Notes: generated from the sequence alone by a model not told the origin. A stretch of DNA of 64,000 nucleotides from Pelotomaculum schinkii (GCF_004369205.1 NZ_QFGA01000002.1:372001-436000), one strand, 5' to 3'. Positions 54,541 to 62,601 are shown, counted from the first letter of the stretch. A program made the numbers and translations.

Positions 54541-54578
54541 CGGCTTTGGATACATAAGAACCTCCTATTCCAAAGCCG
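54541..54578. terminator. Hairpin, terminator-like element
   Basis: Stem CGGCTTTGGA/TCCAAAGCCG with an 18-nt loop. Shares the AGCAGCGGCTTTG sequence with the hairpin at 54647-54685. No clear U run, so termination is uncertain. Confidence 0.35.
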
Positions 54579-54646
54579 TCACTATTGTCAAGGGTTAAAA
54601 AAGAGCGCAATTATCACGCCCTCTGCAATCTCCTTTTTTCAAAAAG

Positions 54647-54685
54647 AAGCAGCGGCTTTGAATTCTCATTTCAAAACCGCTGCTT
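54647..54685 (-). terminator. Terminator of the methyltransferase cassette
   Basis: 16-bp stem with one mismatch: AAGCAGCGG and TTTGAA pair with TTCAAA and CCGCTGCTT. On the minus strand it is followed by CTTTTTG. It lies just downstream of the P-loop gene ending at 54789. Confidence 0.65.
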
Positions 54686-54788
54686 GGTTTCTGAATATGC
54701 AATTTTAGCATACTTAATCATCTGCCAAAACTGCGGTTTTTTTTATTGCCGTAGACGGCAGATTGTATAGTCTATTATGTAATACCCC

Positions 54789-55292
54789 CTAATTACCAAC
54801 CAACTCTACTATTTTCTTGGCAGCTTGAACTGGTGAAATATTACTTACGTCAATATGTGTAGTATTCATCTCTTGATATAGTGGAAGTCTATCCAGACTT
54901 CTTTGCAAAACATCGGACGTTCTTTCACCATTTTCAATAGCCCTTTTTAGCCTTTGCGTAAGCGCTTCTTTCGAAACGGACAGCGTGAATTTGTATACTT
55001 CAATATTTGTAAAATTCAGCTTTTCCAACAAGTTGTTTATTATCGATTCCTGATGCATAACCCAACAAAATATAACATTTTCATATTCCGTACAAGAAAG
55101 AAAGCTGTTTAGCAAAAAGCAAATATTGTTTTCTACCATCTGTTTCGTTTCATCAGTAACTCGAAAGGGATTCATACACCAACACCAATCGCCATCTAAA
55201 AACACACTTGGTTGTAGTAAACCGAGAAGTTCTTTGCATGTAGATGTTTTCCCAACCCCCATTGTTCCATTGATAAAAATTAATCTTTTCAT
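54789..55292 (-). CDS. P-loop kinase-like AAA protein
   Basis: A 167-residue protein with Walker A INGTMGVGKTSTCKELL (about 7-23), an FLDGDWCWCMNPF substrate-loop segment, and LQRSLDRLPLYQ near the end. Resembles small nucleoside/shikimate-kinase-like P-loop proteins (AAA_33/cytidylate kinase type) seen beside antibiotic-modifying genes. It follows the methyltransferase by 8 bases. Substrate unknown. Confidence 0.7.
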   Translation of the reverse strand: MKRLIFINGTMGVGKTSTCKELLGLLQPSVFLDGDWCWCMNPFRVTDETKQMVENNICFLLNSFLSCTEYENVIFCWVMHQESIINNLLEKLNFTNIEVYKFTLSVSKEALTQRLKRAIENGERTSDVLQRSLDRLPLYQEMNTTHIDVSNISPVQAAKKIVELVGN

Positions 55293-55300
55293 TTCTTCTC

Positions 55301-55966
55301 CTATTTAGTTGATAGAATCATAATCGTGTTCTCAATGCCCCATATTTTTTTGACCGACTTAAACCCGGATTCCGTTAATAATGACATTTCATGTTTTATC
55401 GTAAAAGGAATGTCATAGTGATAGAAATTTTCCGTGAGATTGTAATCCATTATAAGCTTTTCTCTTTCCGATAAAAATTGCGCCTCTATATTGCTATCAT
55501 TGGAACCAATCATATAATCACATTCAATAAAAACGCCATCGTCTTTTAGGCAGCGGAAAACGTTGGTGTAGAGCTTCAGTTTCTGCGAATGCGTAAAATG
55601 ATGAAAAGACATAACCGATATCACTGCATCATATTTTTGTGTACCCATATCAACGGTAAAATAACTGCTATTTATTAGATTGATCGAATACTTTGAATAT
55701 TTTGCAGCCAGTTTCCCCAGCATTTTGTCCGCGAAATCAATACCCGTTACTTCTATTTCAGGAAACTTTGTAAAAATGGATTCTAATTCCAATCCAGTTC
55801 CGCATCCTAAATCCAATAATGTTTTTGTATGAGAGGGAATATGTTGGGCTATTTCGTGATAGCATTTTTCCCCTCCATCAATATTTTTAATCTGTTGAGT
55901 GTCATATATATCTGCTCGTGTGTTAAAAAATGTTTTCATTTCTTCTGGCATTTCATTCATATTCAT
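55301..55966 (-). CDS. SAM-dependent methyltransferase
   Basis: A 221-residue class I methyltransferase: motif I TLLDLGCGTGLELESIF, motif II VTGIDFADKML, motif IV YDAVISVMSFHHFTHSQK. The N-terminal FFNTRADIYDTQQIKNIDGG is typical of the UbiE/small-molecule branch. It overlaps the upstream TetR gene by 14 bases, so they are co-translated; TetR probably represses the operon until a small molecule arrives. Target unknown, so no resistance is claimed. Confidence 0.8.
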   Translation of the reverse strand: MNMNEMPEEMKTFFNTRADIYDTQQIKNIDGGEKCYHEIAQHIPSHTKTLLDLGCGTGLELESIFTKFPEIEVTGIDFADKMLGKLAAKYSKYSINLINSSYFTVDMGTQKYDAVISVMSFHHFTHSQKLKLYTNVFRCLKDDGVFIECDYMIGSNDSNIEAQFLSEREKLIMDYNLTENFYHYDIPFTIKHEMSLLTESGFKSVKKIWGIENTIMILSTK

Positions 55967-56525
55967 TCTCCTTTATTACGATAGAAAATCGTTTAAAAGC
56001 ATTTTTTATAAGTTGAACTACTTCTTCATGTGGCAAATTTATATCATCTGATACAATTTGAGTTGCAATTCCGTGCGAATAAAGCCATACATCTCTAAAT
56101 AAACTTCGTGCGTTCTCCAAACTAAGGCCAGTTATTTCCTTGGCATTCATAATTGAAGATTGGTTCCAATCGGCATCAAGTATTTCTTCAATACTTTTTC
56201 CTGCACAGTTTTTGTTCATAAAAAGAGTGTTAAATATGTTTTTTTCTTGTCTTGCAAACTCAATATAGGCAATTCCTTGTGTCAATAATCTATTCTTATC
56301 ATTCATACGATCTTCCATAAAAGAATTGTAATATATATCAAGCTGGACAATTACATCTTGCTTTAACTCTTCCATATTTTCATAAACACGAAACAAAGGT
56401 TTAGTCGAACAGTTCAAGAGAAAAGCGATACTTCTGGCATTAACACTTTCCATACCCTGTTCTCGCACTAAAGAAATAGCAGCATTTAGAATAGCCTCTT
56501 TACTAATTGTTGGTTTTGGCGGCAT
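55953..56525 (-). CDS. TetR-family regulator
   Basis: A 190-residue TetR protein: HTH in the first 50 residues (KEAILNAAISLVREQGMESV, then ARSIAFLLNCSTKPLFRVY) and an all-helical ligand domain including NKNCAGKSIEEILDADWNQS, of the TetR_C_WHG-like branch. First gene of the cassette, so the promoter lies at 56526-56620. Confidence 0.85.
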   Translation of the reverse strand: MPPKPTISKEAILNAAISLVREQGMESVNARSIAFLLNCSTKPLFRVYENMEELKQDVIVQLDIYYNSFMEDRMNDKNRLLTQGIAYIEFARQEKNIFNTLFMNKNCAGKSIEEILDADWNQSSIMNAKEITGLSLENARSLFRDVWLYSHGIATQIVSDDINLPHEEVVQLIKNAFKRFSIVIKENEYE

Positions 56526-56869
56526 ATAAAATCCTCCCTTAATTTACAAAGAATATAATTTAGTGATGGCTATTGGATTTTATAAATGACCAACTCTTAG
56601 TCAAATGCAAAATCAATAGACCTATTAACCATATACATCGATGAATGATTATCCCCATGAATAGACAAATTATAATAAAGCAATGGCAGTTTTTATTGTC
56701 ATGTTATTTTCCCTTCTCTAAAAGCAACACACGTTGCGTAACATCTGTTACCATTATATCAAAAATACATAGAATGTCAAGAATTTTACCCGATAAGCCC
56801 AACAAAATAGTCAAATAGATGTCCCGGGATATTCATCATTTTGTGAAATTGCGCAAAACGGCAAGCAAT

Positions 56870-56952
56870 GTGACTGTGGCCACAGTCACGAAAAACTGCT
56901 TGTTGGGGAGCCTCCCCAAACCCTGCCACTTCGGGCCAACTTGGCCCGAAGT
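56870..56952. other. Candidate oriT-like cluster of inverted repeats
   Basis: Perfect palindrome GTGACTGTGG/CCACAGTCAC, then TTGGGG-AGCCT-CCCCAA and then AACCCTGCC, which resembles the nick consensus (ATCCTGC) of MobP-type origins. It is at the 3' side of the relaxase gene. The link to transfer is inference; alternatives are relaxase terminators. Confidence 0.35.
56928..56952. repeat. 25-bp palindrome, copy 2
   Basis: Same arms as copy 1, central base C on the plus strand. It lies 33 bases beyond the relaxase stop. Confidence 0.9.
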
Positions 56953-56984
56953 CAGCGCGTTGCGCTCTTTGTTGCGTCATGTCG

Positions 56985-58397
56985 CTATCGCTCCATTTCC
57001 TTATTTTTCTGCGTATCCGTCAGACCGAGCAGATGGTCAATATTGGCCTTTGCTGTAATAAGCTCCTGCATACTCTTTTTTGCCGCCCGGTACTCCTGGT
57101 ATGCGGCATTTTTTTCAGCCGTCAGCCGTTGCCTTTCCGCTTTGAGCGCGTCCATCTTCGGGAGCTTCGCCCCGGAAAGAATACGCTTGAAAGTAGCCTG
57201 TGCCGCCCGGTGCAATGTAATGTCGCCCTCATGCTCCGCATAATATTTCTGGCTGTACTTCGCGGCCTTGTAGCCCTCAAACACAGCGCGGGTCTTTGCA
57301 TAGTCAACCATTGCCACCATTAAATCCGCATTGGTGTTCGCCGCGCCTTCAATAGTTTTTATTTTATCTGAAAGAGTATGGAAACGGTCTGCGGCTTGTG
57401 CCGTTTTTTCGGCAAGCTGTGAATATTCCAGGAGATTATTTTCCTGCAAATATTGGAGTGTTGCCGCCATTTGTTTGAGATTGAACACCTTGGCCCACCG
57501 CTCGTAAGCCGGGCCTTTTCCAGCCCTCATTCTGGATTGAATATCAATAATCAGATTGACCCTGCGCGGCTCGAAGCGCCCCCCTGATGGAGAGGCCCGG
57601 CCCTCGATAATAGCCTGTATATCTTCCAGTCCATAGCCCTTGCCAAGTGTGGAGGATCGGAGCCGGGTAAACCGTTCTTGCCCCTCAGCCCGAAAGCTGA
57701 CCGTACCGCCGCGCCCCTGTTTGACTTCATAGCCGGCAGCTTCCATAGCATGAAAAAATTCTTCCATGCTGGTAGGCTTTTCAGAAAGGCAAATGTCAAT
57801 CTGTGTTTTTAACCGTTCCTGAAATGTCAGCGGCTTATTACCGTCAAGCCATTGCCCGTAATGCTTGTATTTTCCCTTGCTTTTTAGCTTTGGATGGGCG
57901 ATATAGGATAATCCATTTTCAATACATATCCGGTCAGAAAGCCGTCGGAGGGCAAAGCTGGAACCCCAAAAATTATTGAATTTTCTTGTGCAGTCAAGGG
58001 CGGTGGAATTGTAGTAAATGTGATTATGAAAGTGTTTGCGGTCTACATGCGTGGCAACAAAAAAAGCATAGTTGCCTTTTGTCCAGCGCATAGCCGTTTC
58101 ATAGCCAATCCGGTTGGCTTCTTCTGGCGTGATCTCTCCGGGAACAAAGGATTGCCGGATTTGATAACACAAAATATCGGCATCTTTTTTTTGCTCCCGT
58201 CCGGTGATCGCTTTGTACTTAGCTTTGGAAAGTAAAAATTCTGCGTCGGCAGTTTCCGCGTCGCACTGATAAGAGGAAATCAATTCACCCTGCTGTGTTT
58301 TTTCAGGATTTTGCCCATAGTCGAAACGGTCAGCAAGGGATTGTGCAATGGTTTCTCCCTTGCTAATGTGATGAATGATCAGGCGCGTGGTTGCCAT
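56985..58397 (-). CDS. MobP-type relaxase
   Basis: A 470-residue relaxase of the Tn1549-type mobilisation family. ATG at 58397 chosen for its AAAGGAGGGG site. Catalytic region: FFVATHVDRKHFHNHIYYN (metal His triad HxDxxHxHxH-like) at about 115-140, and the N-terminal RLIIHHISKGETIAQSLADR with candidate nicking Tyr in FDYGQNPEKT (about 28). The C-terminal 200 residues are coiled-coil-rich (QRLTAEKNAAYQEYRAAKK). It nicks oriT and leads the strand during conjugation. With MobC (59556) it forms the relaxosome. Confidence 0.9.
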   Translation of the reverse strand: MATTRLIIHHISKGETIAQSLADRFDYGQNPEKTQQGELISSYQCDAETADAEFLLSKAKYKAITGREQKKDADILCYQIRQSFVPGEITPEEANRIGYETAMRWTKGNYAFFVATHVDRKHFHNHIYYNSTALDCTRKFNNFWGSSFALRRLSDRICIENGLSYIAHPKLKSKGKYKHYGQWLDGNKPLTFQERLKTQIDICLSEKPTSMEEFFHAMEAAGYEVKQGRGGTVSFRAEGQERFTRLRSSTLGKGYGLEDIQAIIEGRASPSGGRFEPRRVNLIIDIQSRMRAGKGPAYERWAKVFNLKQMAATLQYLQENNLLEYSQLAEKTAQAADRFHTLSDKIKTIEGAANTNADLMVAMVDYAKTRAVFEGYKAAKYSQKYYAEHEGDITLHRAAQATFKRILSGAKLPKMDALKAERQRLTAEKNAAYQEYRAAKKSMQELITAKANIDHLLGLTDTQKNKEMER

Positions 58398-58423
58398 AAA
58401 CACCCCTCCTTTCCGGCAGTATC

Positions 58424-58448
58424 ACTTCGGGCCAAGTTGGCCCGAAGT
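58424..58448. repeat. 25-bp palindrome, copy 3
   Basis: Same sequence as copy 1; 27 bases upstream of the relaxase start codon. Confidence 0.9.
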
Positions 58449-58513
58449 CCACGATTGAGATGTAAAAAGCGGGCCGCTTGGCCCGCTTTCCTTGTGTGGT
58501 GTCGTTTCTGTTT

Positions 58514-58813
58514 TTATCCCATCACGTAATCTTTCAGGAAACAATTCAGGTCGGCCAGCCTGTCGATGAACCACTCGATTACAGCCCGGAGGCCAAGAGG
58601 GGAAATCAGGAAGCCTAATATGAGCATTGCCACGCCGTTAAGGGTTGGGCCTCCCGTGATAAATATTAAAACTCCCAAGGCAGCAAGAATAACGGCGGCA
58701 ACCGTACAAATCCATTCAGAAACACAGAAGATAAAATACAGAAATGCGACGGTGATGCTTAATGCAATAATAAATGGTATCGCAATGATTTTAAAAATAA
58801 TCTTCATAATCAT
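58514..58813 (-). CDS. CD1845-like small membrane protein
   Basis: A 99-residue protein with three membrane helices (IIAIPFIIALSITVAFLYFI, TVAAVILAALGVLIFITGG, LNGVAMLILGFLISPLGL) and a short charged tail ending FLKDYVMG. This matches the CD1845-type protein regularly found between the relaxase and regulator of Tn1549-like elements. Function unknown; possibly linked to the transfer apparatus. Confidence 0.75.
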   Translation of the reverse strand: MIMKIIFKIIAIPFIIALSITVAFLYFIFCVSEWICTVAAVILAALGVLIFITGGPTLNGVAMLILGFLISPLGLRAVIEWFIDRLADLNCFLKDYVMG

Positions 58814-58902
58814 GACCCCTTTCTTGTTTGGTTCTACCTATATTTTACCATCCGAGAAAGGGGACAACAATGTTGTTGCGTCTTTGCGAATCTCGTCCCG
58901 GA

Positions 58903-58927
58903 ACTTCGGGCCAAGTTGGCCCGAAGT
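58903..58927. repeat. 25-bp palindrome, copy 4
   Basis: Same sequence as copy 1. Its last base is the final base of the TGA stop of the XRE regulator, so the repeat begins within that gene's stop codon. Confidence 0.9.
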
Positions 58928-59148
58928 CACTTTTCCGGCGGTACAAATTCCAGCAGATCGCCAATCTCACAGTTCAACACCGTGCATATCCGAGCCAATA
59001 CATCTATGTCCAATCTGCTTATGCTGTTGTTGCAGTAATGATTGATTTGGGAACGCTGCATTTCTGCCTTATGGCTCAATTTGTTTTTGCTGATGCCCTC
59101 TTTTTCAATCAGCTCATTCAGCTTTATTTTTATCGTTCCGTATTCCAT
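58927..59148 (-). CDS. XRE-family HTH regulator
   Basis: A 73-residue Cro/C1-type protein, essentially only the HTH: IKLNELIEKEGISKNKLSHK, then QRSQINHYCNNSISRLDIDV, closing with VLNCEIGDLLEF. Small XRE proteins of this length control conjugation genes in Tn1549-type elements. Divergent from the Spo0A-C-like gene (132 bases between starts), so one operator could serve both. Confidence 0.88.
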   Translation of the reverse strand: MEYGTIKIKLNELIEKEGISKNKLSHKAEMQRSQINHYCNNSISRLDIDVLARICTVLNCEIGDLLEFVPPEK

Positions 59149-59280
59149 CGGAAACCCTCCTTTATCCGTTAAAAATCCACAACATTGACATATATAGTAT
59201 GCACTAAGTAGAATTGATTAGTAAGCTCTAACAAGTCCTGTTAGACTAATTACACATACCAGTAAAAAGGAGGGGAAAAA

Positions 59281-59499
59281 ATGGATACTGCAAAAGCGAA
59301 AAGAGCGTTGAAAAAACTTGCCAAGCAAAAAGGAATCAGCGAAAAAGAAGTACGCCGAGAAATTGAAATTGCCATTGAGGAAGCGATGAAAAGTCCTGAA
59401 CTGCAGGCACAGGCATTTTGGAAATCTATTCCCCATAAGGGGGAACAGCTAACGCCGGAGGAAGTCATTGCCTACATAGCGGATATGGTAAAAGAATGA
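59281..59499 (+). CDS. Spo0A C-terminal-like DNA-binding protein
   Basis: A 72-residue protein resembling the C-terminal effector domain of Spo0A, as found in many Clostridia mobile elements: KRALKKLAKQKGISEKEVRR, then IEEAMKSPELQAQAFWKSIP and LTPEEVIAYIADMV. The only plus-strand gene in this element segment. Preceded by AAAGGAGGGG. Likely a small accessory regulator. Confidence 0.65.
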   Translation: MDTAKAKRALKKLAKQKGISEKEVRREIEIAIEEAMKSPELQAQAFWKSIPHKGEQLTPEEVIAYIADMVKE

Positions 59500-59555
59500 T
59501 GCTGATATAAAAAAAGCGGGGAGCGGAGGCACGATGCCAACGCTCCCCGCCGCCG

Positions 59556-59903
59556 TTATAGCTCCACCACTGCCGTAAGCTGTTTTAAAACGTCGGATAC
59601 CCGGCCCCACAACTCTGCATAATCTTTTTGCAGAGCCGCAATCTCGGACGGGTAAACACCGTAGGTATTGGCATGAATGGCAACCTGATTGAGATTATTC
59701 GCGCACCTGCGTTGCAAGGAAACAAGTTCCCGGACAGGGGCAAGGTCAACGTTCAGGACATAACCGTTCAGGGCCATTTTTCGGATATAGGCCCCGGCAT
59801 TGGTTATCCCGGCCTCGGCCATACGCTGATGAATGGTATCCAATTCATCCTCCGATACCATGACATGCAGATGAATCCCGCGCTTGCGCTTATGGGCGCT
59901 CAC
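59556..59903 (-). CDS. mobC: MobC-like relaxosome accessory protein
   Basis: A 115-residue mobilisation protein: ribbon-helix-helix start (GIHLHVMVSEDELDTIHQRM, then GITNAGAYIRKMALNGYVL) and the MobC signature VSLQRRCANNLNQVAIHANT. MobC binds oriT and opens DNA for the relaxase. It overlaps the upstream small gene by four bases. Confidence 0.9.
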   Translation of the reverse strand: MSAHKRKRGIHLHVMVSEDELDTIHQRMAEAGITNAGAYIRKMALNGYVLNVDLAPVRELVSLQRRCANNLNQVAIHANTYGVYPSEIAALQKDYAELWGRVSDVLKQLTAVVEL

Positions 59904-60085
59904 CGTTCCAGTTCCCGGCTCCGCTTGCGTCGGGGCGGTTCCTTTACCTTGTCCAGCGGTTTTTCCTCTGGGACAGGGACAGACGGAAGAACCGGCAAGG
60001 CCGTATTGTTTGGGATACCGTCAATCATATTGCAGTTCTGTTCGGTGGAAAGTTCCGCATTGTTCAGATAGTTGTCTTTTTTCAT
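59900..60085 (-). CDS. Small 61-aa protein upstream of mobC
   Basis: Begins MKKDNYLNNAELSTEQNCNM and ends in a Pro/Arg-rich tail (EPPRRKRSRELER). ATG has GGAGGTA upstream, and the stop overlaps the mobC start (ATGA), so it is translated with mobC. No known family; short polar proteins of this kind commonly precede mobC in these elements. Confidence 0.6.
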   Translation of the reverse strand: MKKDNYLNNAELSTEQNCNMIDGIPNNTALPVLPSVPVPEEKPLDKVKEPPRRKRSRELER

Positions 60086-60108
60086 AAATAAAAATACCTC
60101 CTTCTATG

Positions 60109-60133
60109 ACTTCGGGCCAAGTTGGCCCGAAGT
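60109..60133. repeat. 25-bp palindrome, copy 5
   Basis: Same sequence as copy 1; between the 61-aa gene start and the stop of the gene at 60138. Confidence 0.9.
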
Positions 60134-60137
60134 TTTG

Positions 60138-60908
60138 CTATCTGTCCTTTTCCGTATTCTTGGAAGGAGCAGGACGGGCGGCGTTGTCCCTTGCGGCCTG
60201 TTCGGCTCCTTCCTTTAAACGCTCGGAAATGGGTTTCTTTTCGTTCCGGGCTTTACTATCCATGATTTTCTCATAGCGCCCGGAAAGCTCCGCATCTGTG
60301 ACAAACTCCTTTTTCACAAAGGAACCAAAGTCAGGATACCACCAAGTCAGCCGCCTCACATCAGGGATACGTTTGGCCTGTTCCCATTTGCCGACAGTCT
60401 GCACCTGCTGTTCCAACTGCTCCGGCGACAGACGAAGCTGATCGGGATTATCGGGCGCGGCCCGAAGCTCGTAATCGCCCATCTGCTTTCCCGTCAGGGG
60501 CGCGTCATATATAAGATAGCCCCACGCTTGGAAATGGCCTTGTTCCACATTTTCCCTCTTATCGAAGTTCACAAGGCGCAAAGGGCCGTTCTCTGTTTTG
60601 GGAAAAGTGCCAATATCCACGGGCCTTTGTGTAGAATAATATTTGTAAGCCAATTTTTCGGATACGCCATAATCATGCTGATACTCCGAAACGCGGTTCT
60701 CATAATCCCCTATGGCAGCGGCCTTATTGGTGGTGTAGTGACCCCAATAATAGTCGCGCTTACCGTTTTCTTCGGTAAACTGCCATGTGACAAAGGGCTG
60801 TGGGGCATTGGGATTTTCCGCAAGGGCAAAGCCGCGGTCATTGTCAAAGAGGACTGACCGCTTGATTTCATAGCCATGCACCTTTTCCTTACTTGGGTTA
60901 TCGCTCAT
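60138..60908 (-). CDS. Mobile-element cytosolic protein (DUF4316/LPD-like)
   Basis: A 256-residue soluble protein. N-terminal half (KRSVLFDNDRGFALAENPNA, then PFVTWQFTEENGKRDYYWGH) resembles the DNA-element-associated domains of Tn1549-type large polyvalent proteins; the C-terminal 45 residues are low-complexity Lys/Glu/Ala (ERLKEGAEQAARDNAARP). Start ATG has TGGAGGTAAAAA. Role in the element is unknown. Confidence 0.6.
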   Translation of the reverse strand: MSDNPSKEKVHGYEIKRSVLFDNDRGFALAENPNAPQPFVTWQFTEENGKRDYYWGHYTTNKAAAIGDYENRVSEYQHDYGVSEKLAYKYYSTQRPVDIGTFPKTENGPLRLVNFDKRENVEQGHFQAWGYLIYDAPLTGKQMGDYELRAAPDNPDQLRLSPEQLEQQVQTVGKWEQAKRIPDVRRLTWWYPDFGSFVKKEFVTDAELSGRYEKIMDSKARNEKKPISERLKEGAEQAARDNAARPAPSKNTEKDR

Positions 60909-61045
60909 TTTTTACCTCCATTCCATAGGGAAATGTTACGAAGTTATCCCCGGAATGAGGGGAGTAAGACATTTATGCCTCTCCTTTTAAAACCGGGGCC
61001 GGAAAGCCGCTGAAACCGGCACTTTTTCAGGCGAACATCGTAACG

Positions 61046-61429
61046 CTATACCCTTTTGTTTTGCCGCTTTTTTCGCATCCGTTCCCGGCTCTTGCGGCGA
61101 TTGCCCTCATACTGGCAAGCCTCCGAACAATACGCCTGACTTGTGACCGGAATAAAAGCCGCGCCGCAGACCGGACAAATCTTTTGGGAAAATGCTGCGT
61201 TTGTTCCCGTCAGCTTCGCTTCCAGCACGGAATCAAGCGGCAGGACGGCGTTTTGAAAATACTTGCAGTATGCGCCCGTCCACCATTTGTTCAGCATATA
61301 GCAGGGGCAATCCAGCGGCAGACAACCGTATTCCGGGTCGTAGTTGGCGCACATGCCAACCACCAGCCTGCGGATTGCCGCCCGTTCGCTCCGGGTCAGT
61401 TCGCGGGCTTCCGTCTGGTCTTTTGCCAT
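61046..61429 (-). CDS. Cysteine-rich VLP-domain protein
   Basis: A 127-residue protein with ATG at 61429; the in-frame GTG at 61438 falls inside palindrome copy 6. Cys clusters: CANYDPEYGCLPLDCPCYML and CPVCGAAFIPVTSQAYCSEAC form two zinc sites; the C-terminus is basic (RRKSRERMRKKRQNKRV). This is the Cys-rich VLP protein common in conjugative elements of gut Clostridia. Probably nucleic-acid binding. Confidence 0.75.
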   Translation of the reverse strand: MAKDQTEARELTRSERAAIRRLVVGMCANYDPEYGCLPLDCPCYMLNKWWTGAYCKYFQNAVLPLDSVLEAKLTGTNAAFSQKICPVCGAAFIPVTSQAYCSEACQYEGNRRKSRERMRKKRQNKRV

Positions 61430-61434
61430 AGGCT

Positions 61435-61644
61435 TCACTTCGGGTCAACTTGGCCCGAAGTTACCGCCTCCTTTTCCCGCGAGATTATGACATCCCGGTA
61501 GCAAACGCCGACACAGGGAGCGCCGTTCCAGTATCCGCAGTTCCGGCAGGGGGAGCCTTTCGGCGGTTTACTCACCGTACCCCGGCGCGGGGGCCGGGGC
61601 TTTTCCTTCATCATTTTTTCGTAGGGGCTGTTTGTAAAGTTCAT
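61435..61644 (-). CDS. Small Cys-containing protein ending in the palindrome
   Basis: A 69-residue protein: MNFTNSPYEKMMKEKPRPPR, then SPCRNCGYWNGAPCVGVCYR (four Cys) and a tail TSGQVDPK that is encoded by palindrome copy 6, with the stop directly at its end. ATGA overlap with the DUF4366 gene. The repeat has thus supplied the C-terminus. Confidence 0.6.
   Translation of the reverse strand: MNFTNSPYEKMMKEKPRPPRRGTVSKPPKGSPCRNCGYWNGAPCVGVCYRDVIISREKEAVTSGQVDPK
61437..61461. repeat. 25-bp palindrome, copy 6
   Basis: One base differs from the arm consensus (GGGT for GGGC at 61445). Lies inside the 3' end of the small Cys gene. Confidence 0.88.
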
Positions 61645-62300
61645 GCTTCACCGTCCCCGTCCTGATCTTCCTCATCCACCGCCGAAAGCTCGTCGGCCTG
61701 CTCCATATCCTCCGTATCATAAAGATCAGCTTCCTCACTGTAATCAAAATCATCCTCTTGATCAGATTGCTCGTGCTTCGGGCGGTAAATCTTAAAGTAA
61801 TATCCGGCTCCGCCTCCGATCACTACGACAGCCAGCACCAGCAGGAGCATCCCCATATTGCTTTGGGATTCCGGCTTTGTATCGCTTTCCGGGGTGGCTG
61901 TGCTATCAGGCGTATCTTCCGGCTCCGGGGTAGTTACAACCGTTTCGTTTTCTTGTGCATCGCCGGACTTTTCGGCAAGAGCCAGCAGGTCTTTTTCCGT
62001 AACGGCGTTCAGGAAATACACATTATCCGTTTCCCGTTGCAGGTCAATCACAAGGTAAAATACATTTTCATCGGGGGTGGTGATGGTATAAAACTGCTTG
62101 CCGTCCTCGTCGGTGGCGGTATTGACTACCGTGCCGGTTCCGGCAGGGGTAAAGGGATTGGGTTCACTCGTCGCCTCCGGGACAGGAACTTCTGTCACTT
62201 CCGGGGCTTCCTCCCCGCCGCTGGCATAGGCCACGGTGGTAAAGCAGAACATCAGAGCAAAAACGGCGCAGAGCGCCGCCAGCTTACGAAATTTTTTCAT
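61641..62300 (-). CDS. DUF4366 (CD1107-type) secreted/membrane protein
   Basis: A 219-residue protein: N-terminal signal peptide (LAALCAVFALMFCFTTVAYA), an extracellular domain (TDEDGKQFYTITTPDENVFY, then DLQRETDNVYFLNAVTEKDL), a Thr/Pro/Glu-rich linker, one membrane helix (MGMLLLVLAVVVIGGGAGYY) and an acidic tail (DDFDYSEEADLYDTEDMEQA). This matches the CD1107 family of Tn1549-like elements, part of the mating surface. Coupled by ATGA to DUF4315 upstream. Confidence 0.85.
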   Translation of the reverse strand: MKKFRKLAALCAVFALMFCFTTVAYASGGEEAPEVTEVPVPEATSEPNPFTPAGTGTVVNTATDEDGKQFYTITTPDENVFYLVIDLQRETDNVYFLNAVTEKDLLALAEKSGDAQENETVVTTPEPEDTPDSTATPESDTKPESQSNMGMLLLVLAVVVIGGGAGYYFKIYRPKHEQSDQEDDFDYSEEADLYDTEDMEQADELSAVDEEDQDGDGEA

Positions 62301-62566
62301 GCTTCGGTTTCCTCCTTCTCCGTATTGGTGGACTTCGGGCCAAGTTGGCCCGAAGTAAAAGGCGCTCCGTTCTGCTCACGAAGCGCCTTTAAGATGGCCG
62401 GGAGGTCTGTCATCGGAATATCCATACCGCGTACCGCCTCCACAATTTCCGTATTTTCAAGCTCGGTTTTCTGCTTTTCCAGTTCCCGCAGCTTGGCCTG
62501 AAACTCACTGATTTTTTCCTTAGTTTTATCAATGTCTTTATTGACGCGCTCAATTTTTGCGTTCAA
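62297..62566 (-). CDS. DUF4315 protein, C-terminus passing through the palindrome
   Basis: An 89-residue coiled-coil protein. TTG start at 62566 (AAGGAAGGTGC upstream) gives NAKIERVNKDIDKTKEKISE, the usual DUF4315 start. Near the end, TSGQLGPK is encoded by palindrome copy 7, before the tail STNTEKEETEA. Coupled to the next gene by ATGA overlap. Confidence 0.8.
   Translation of the reverse strand: MNAKIERVNKDIDKTKEKISEFQAKLRELEKQKTELENTEIVEAVRGMDIPMTDLPAILKALREQNGAPFTSGQLGPKSTNTEKEETEA
62332..62356. repeat. 25-bp palindrome, copy 7
   Basis: Same sequence as copy 1, lying inside the DUF4315 gene, read in frame. Confidence 0.9.
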
Positions 62567-62601
62567 AATAGCACCTTCCTTTCTCATGTTGCGTCCGGGT
62601 T

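Larger units (their letters stand above)
56526..56984. other. Intergenic region with inverted repeats near relaxase end
   Basis: Carries the TetR promoter region, a perfect 20-bp palindrome (56870-56889), a TTGGGG/CCCCAA hairpin (56903-56919) and palindrome copy 2 (56928-56952). A 64-codon minus ORF across it is a by-product of these repeats. Confidence 0.5.

Noticed and set aside
56786-56980. 64-codon minus ORF after the relaxase
   Set aside because: Made of palindrome copy 2 and other inverted repeats; not conserved-looking protein.
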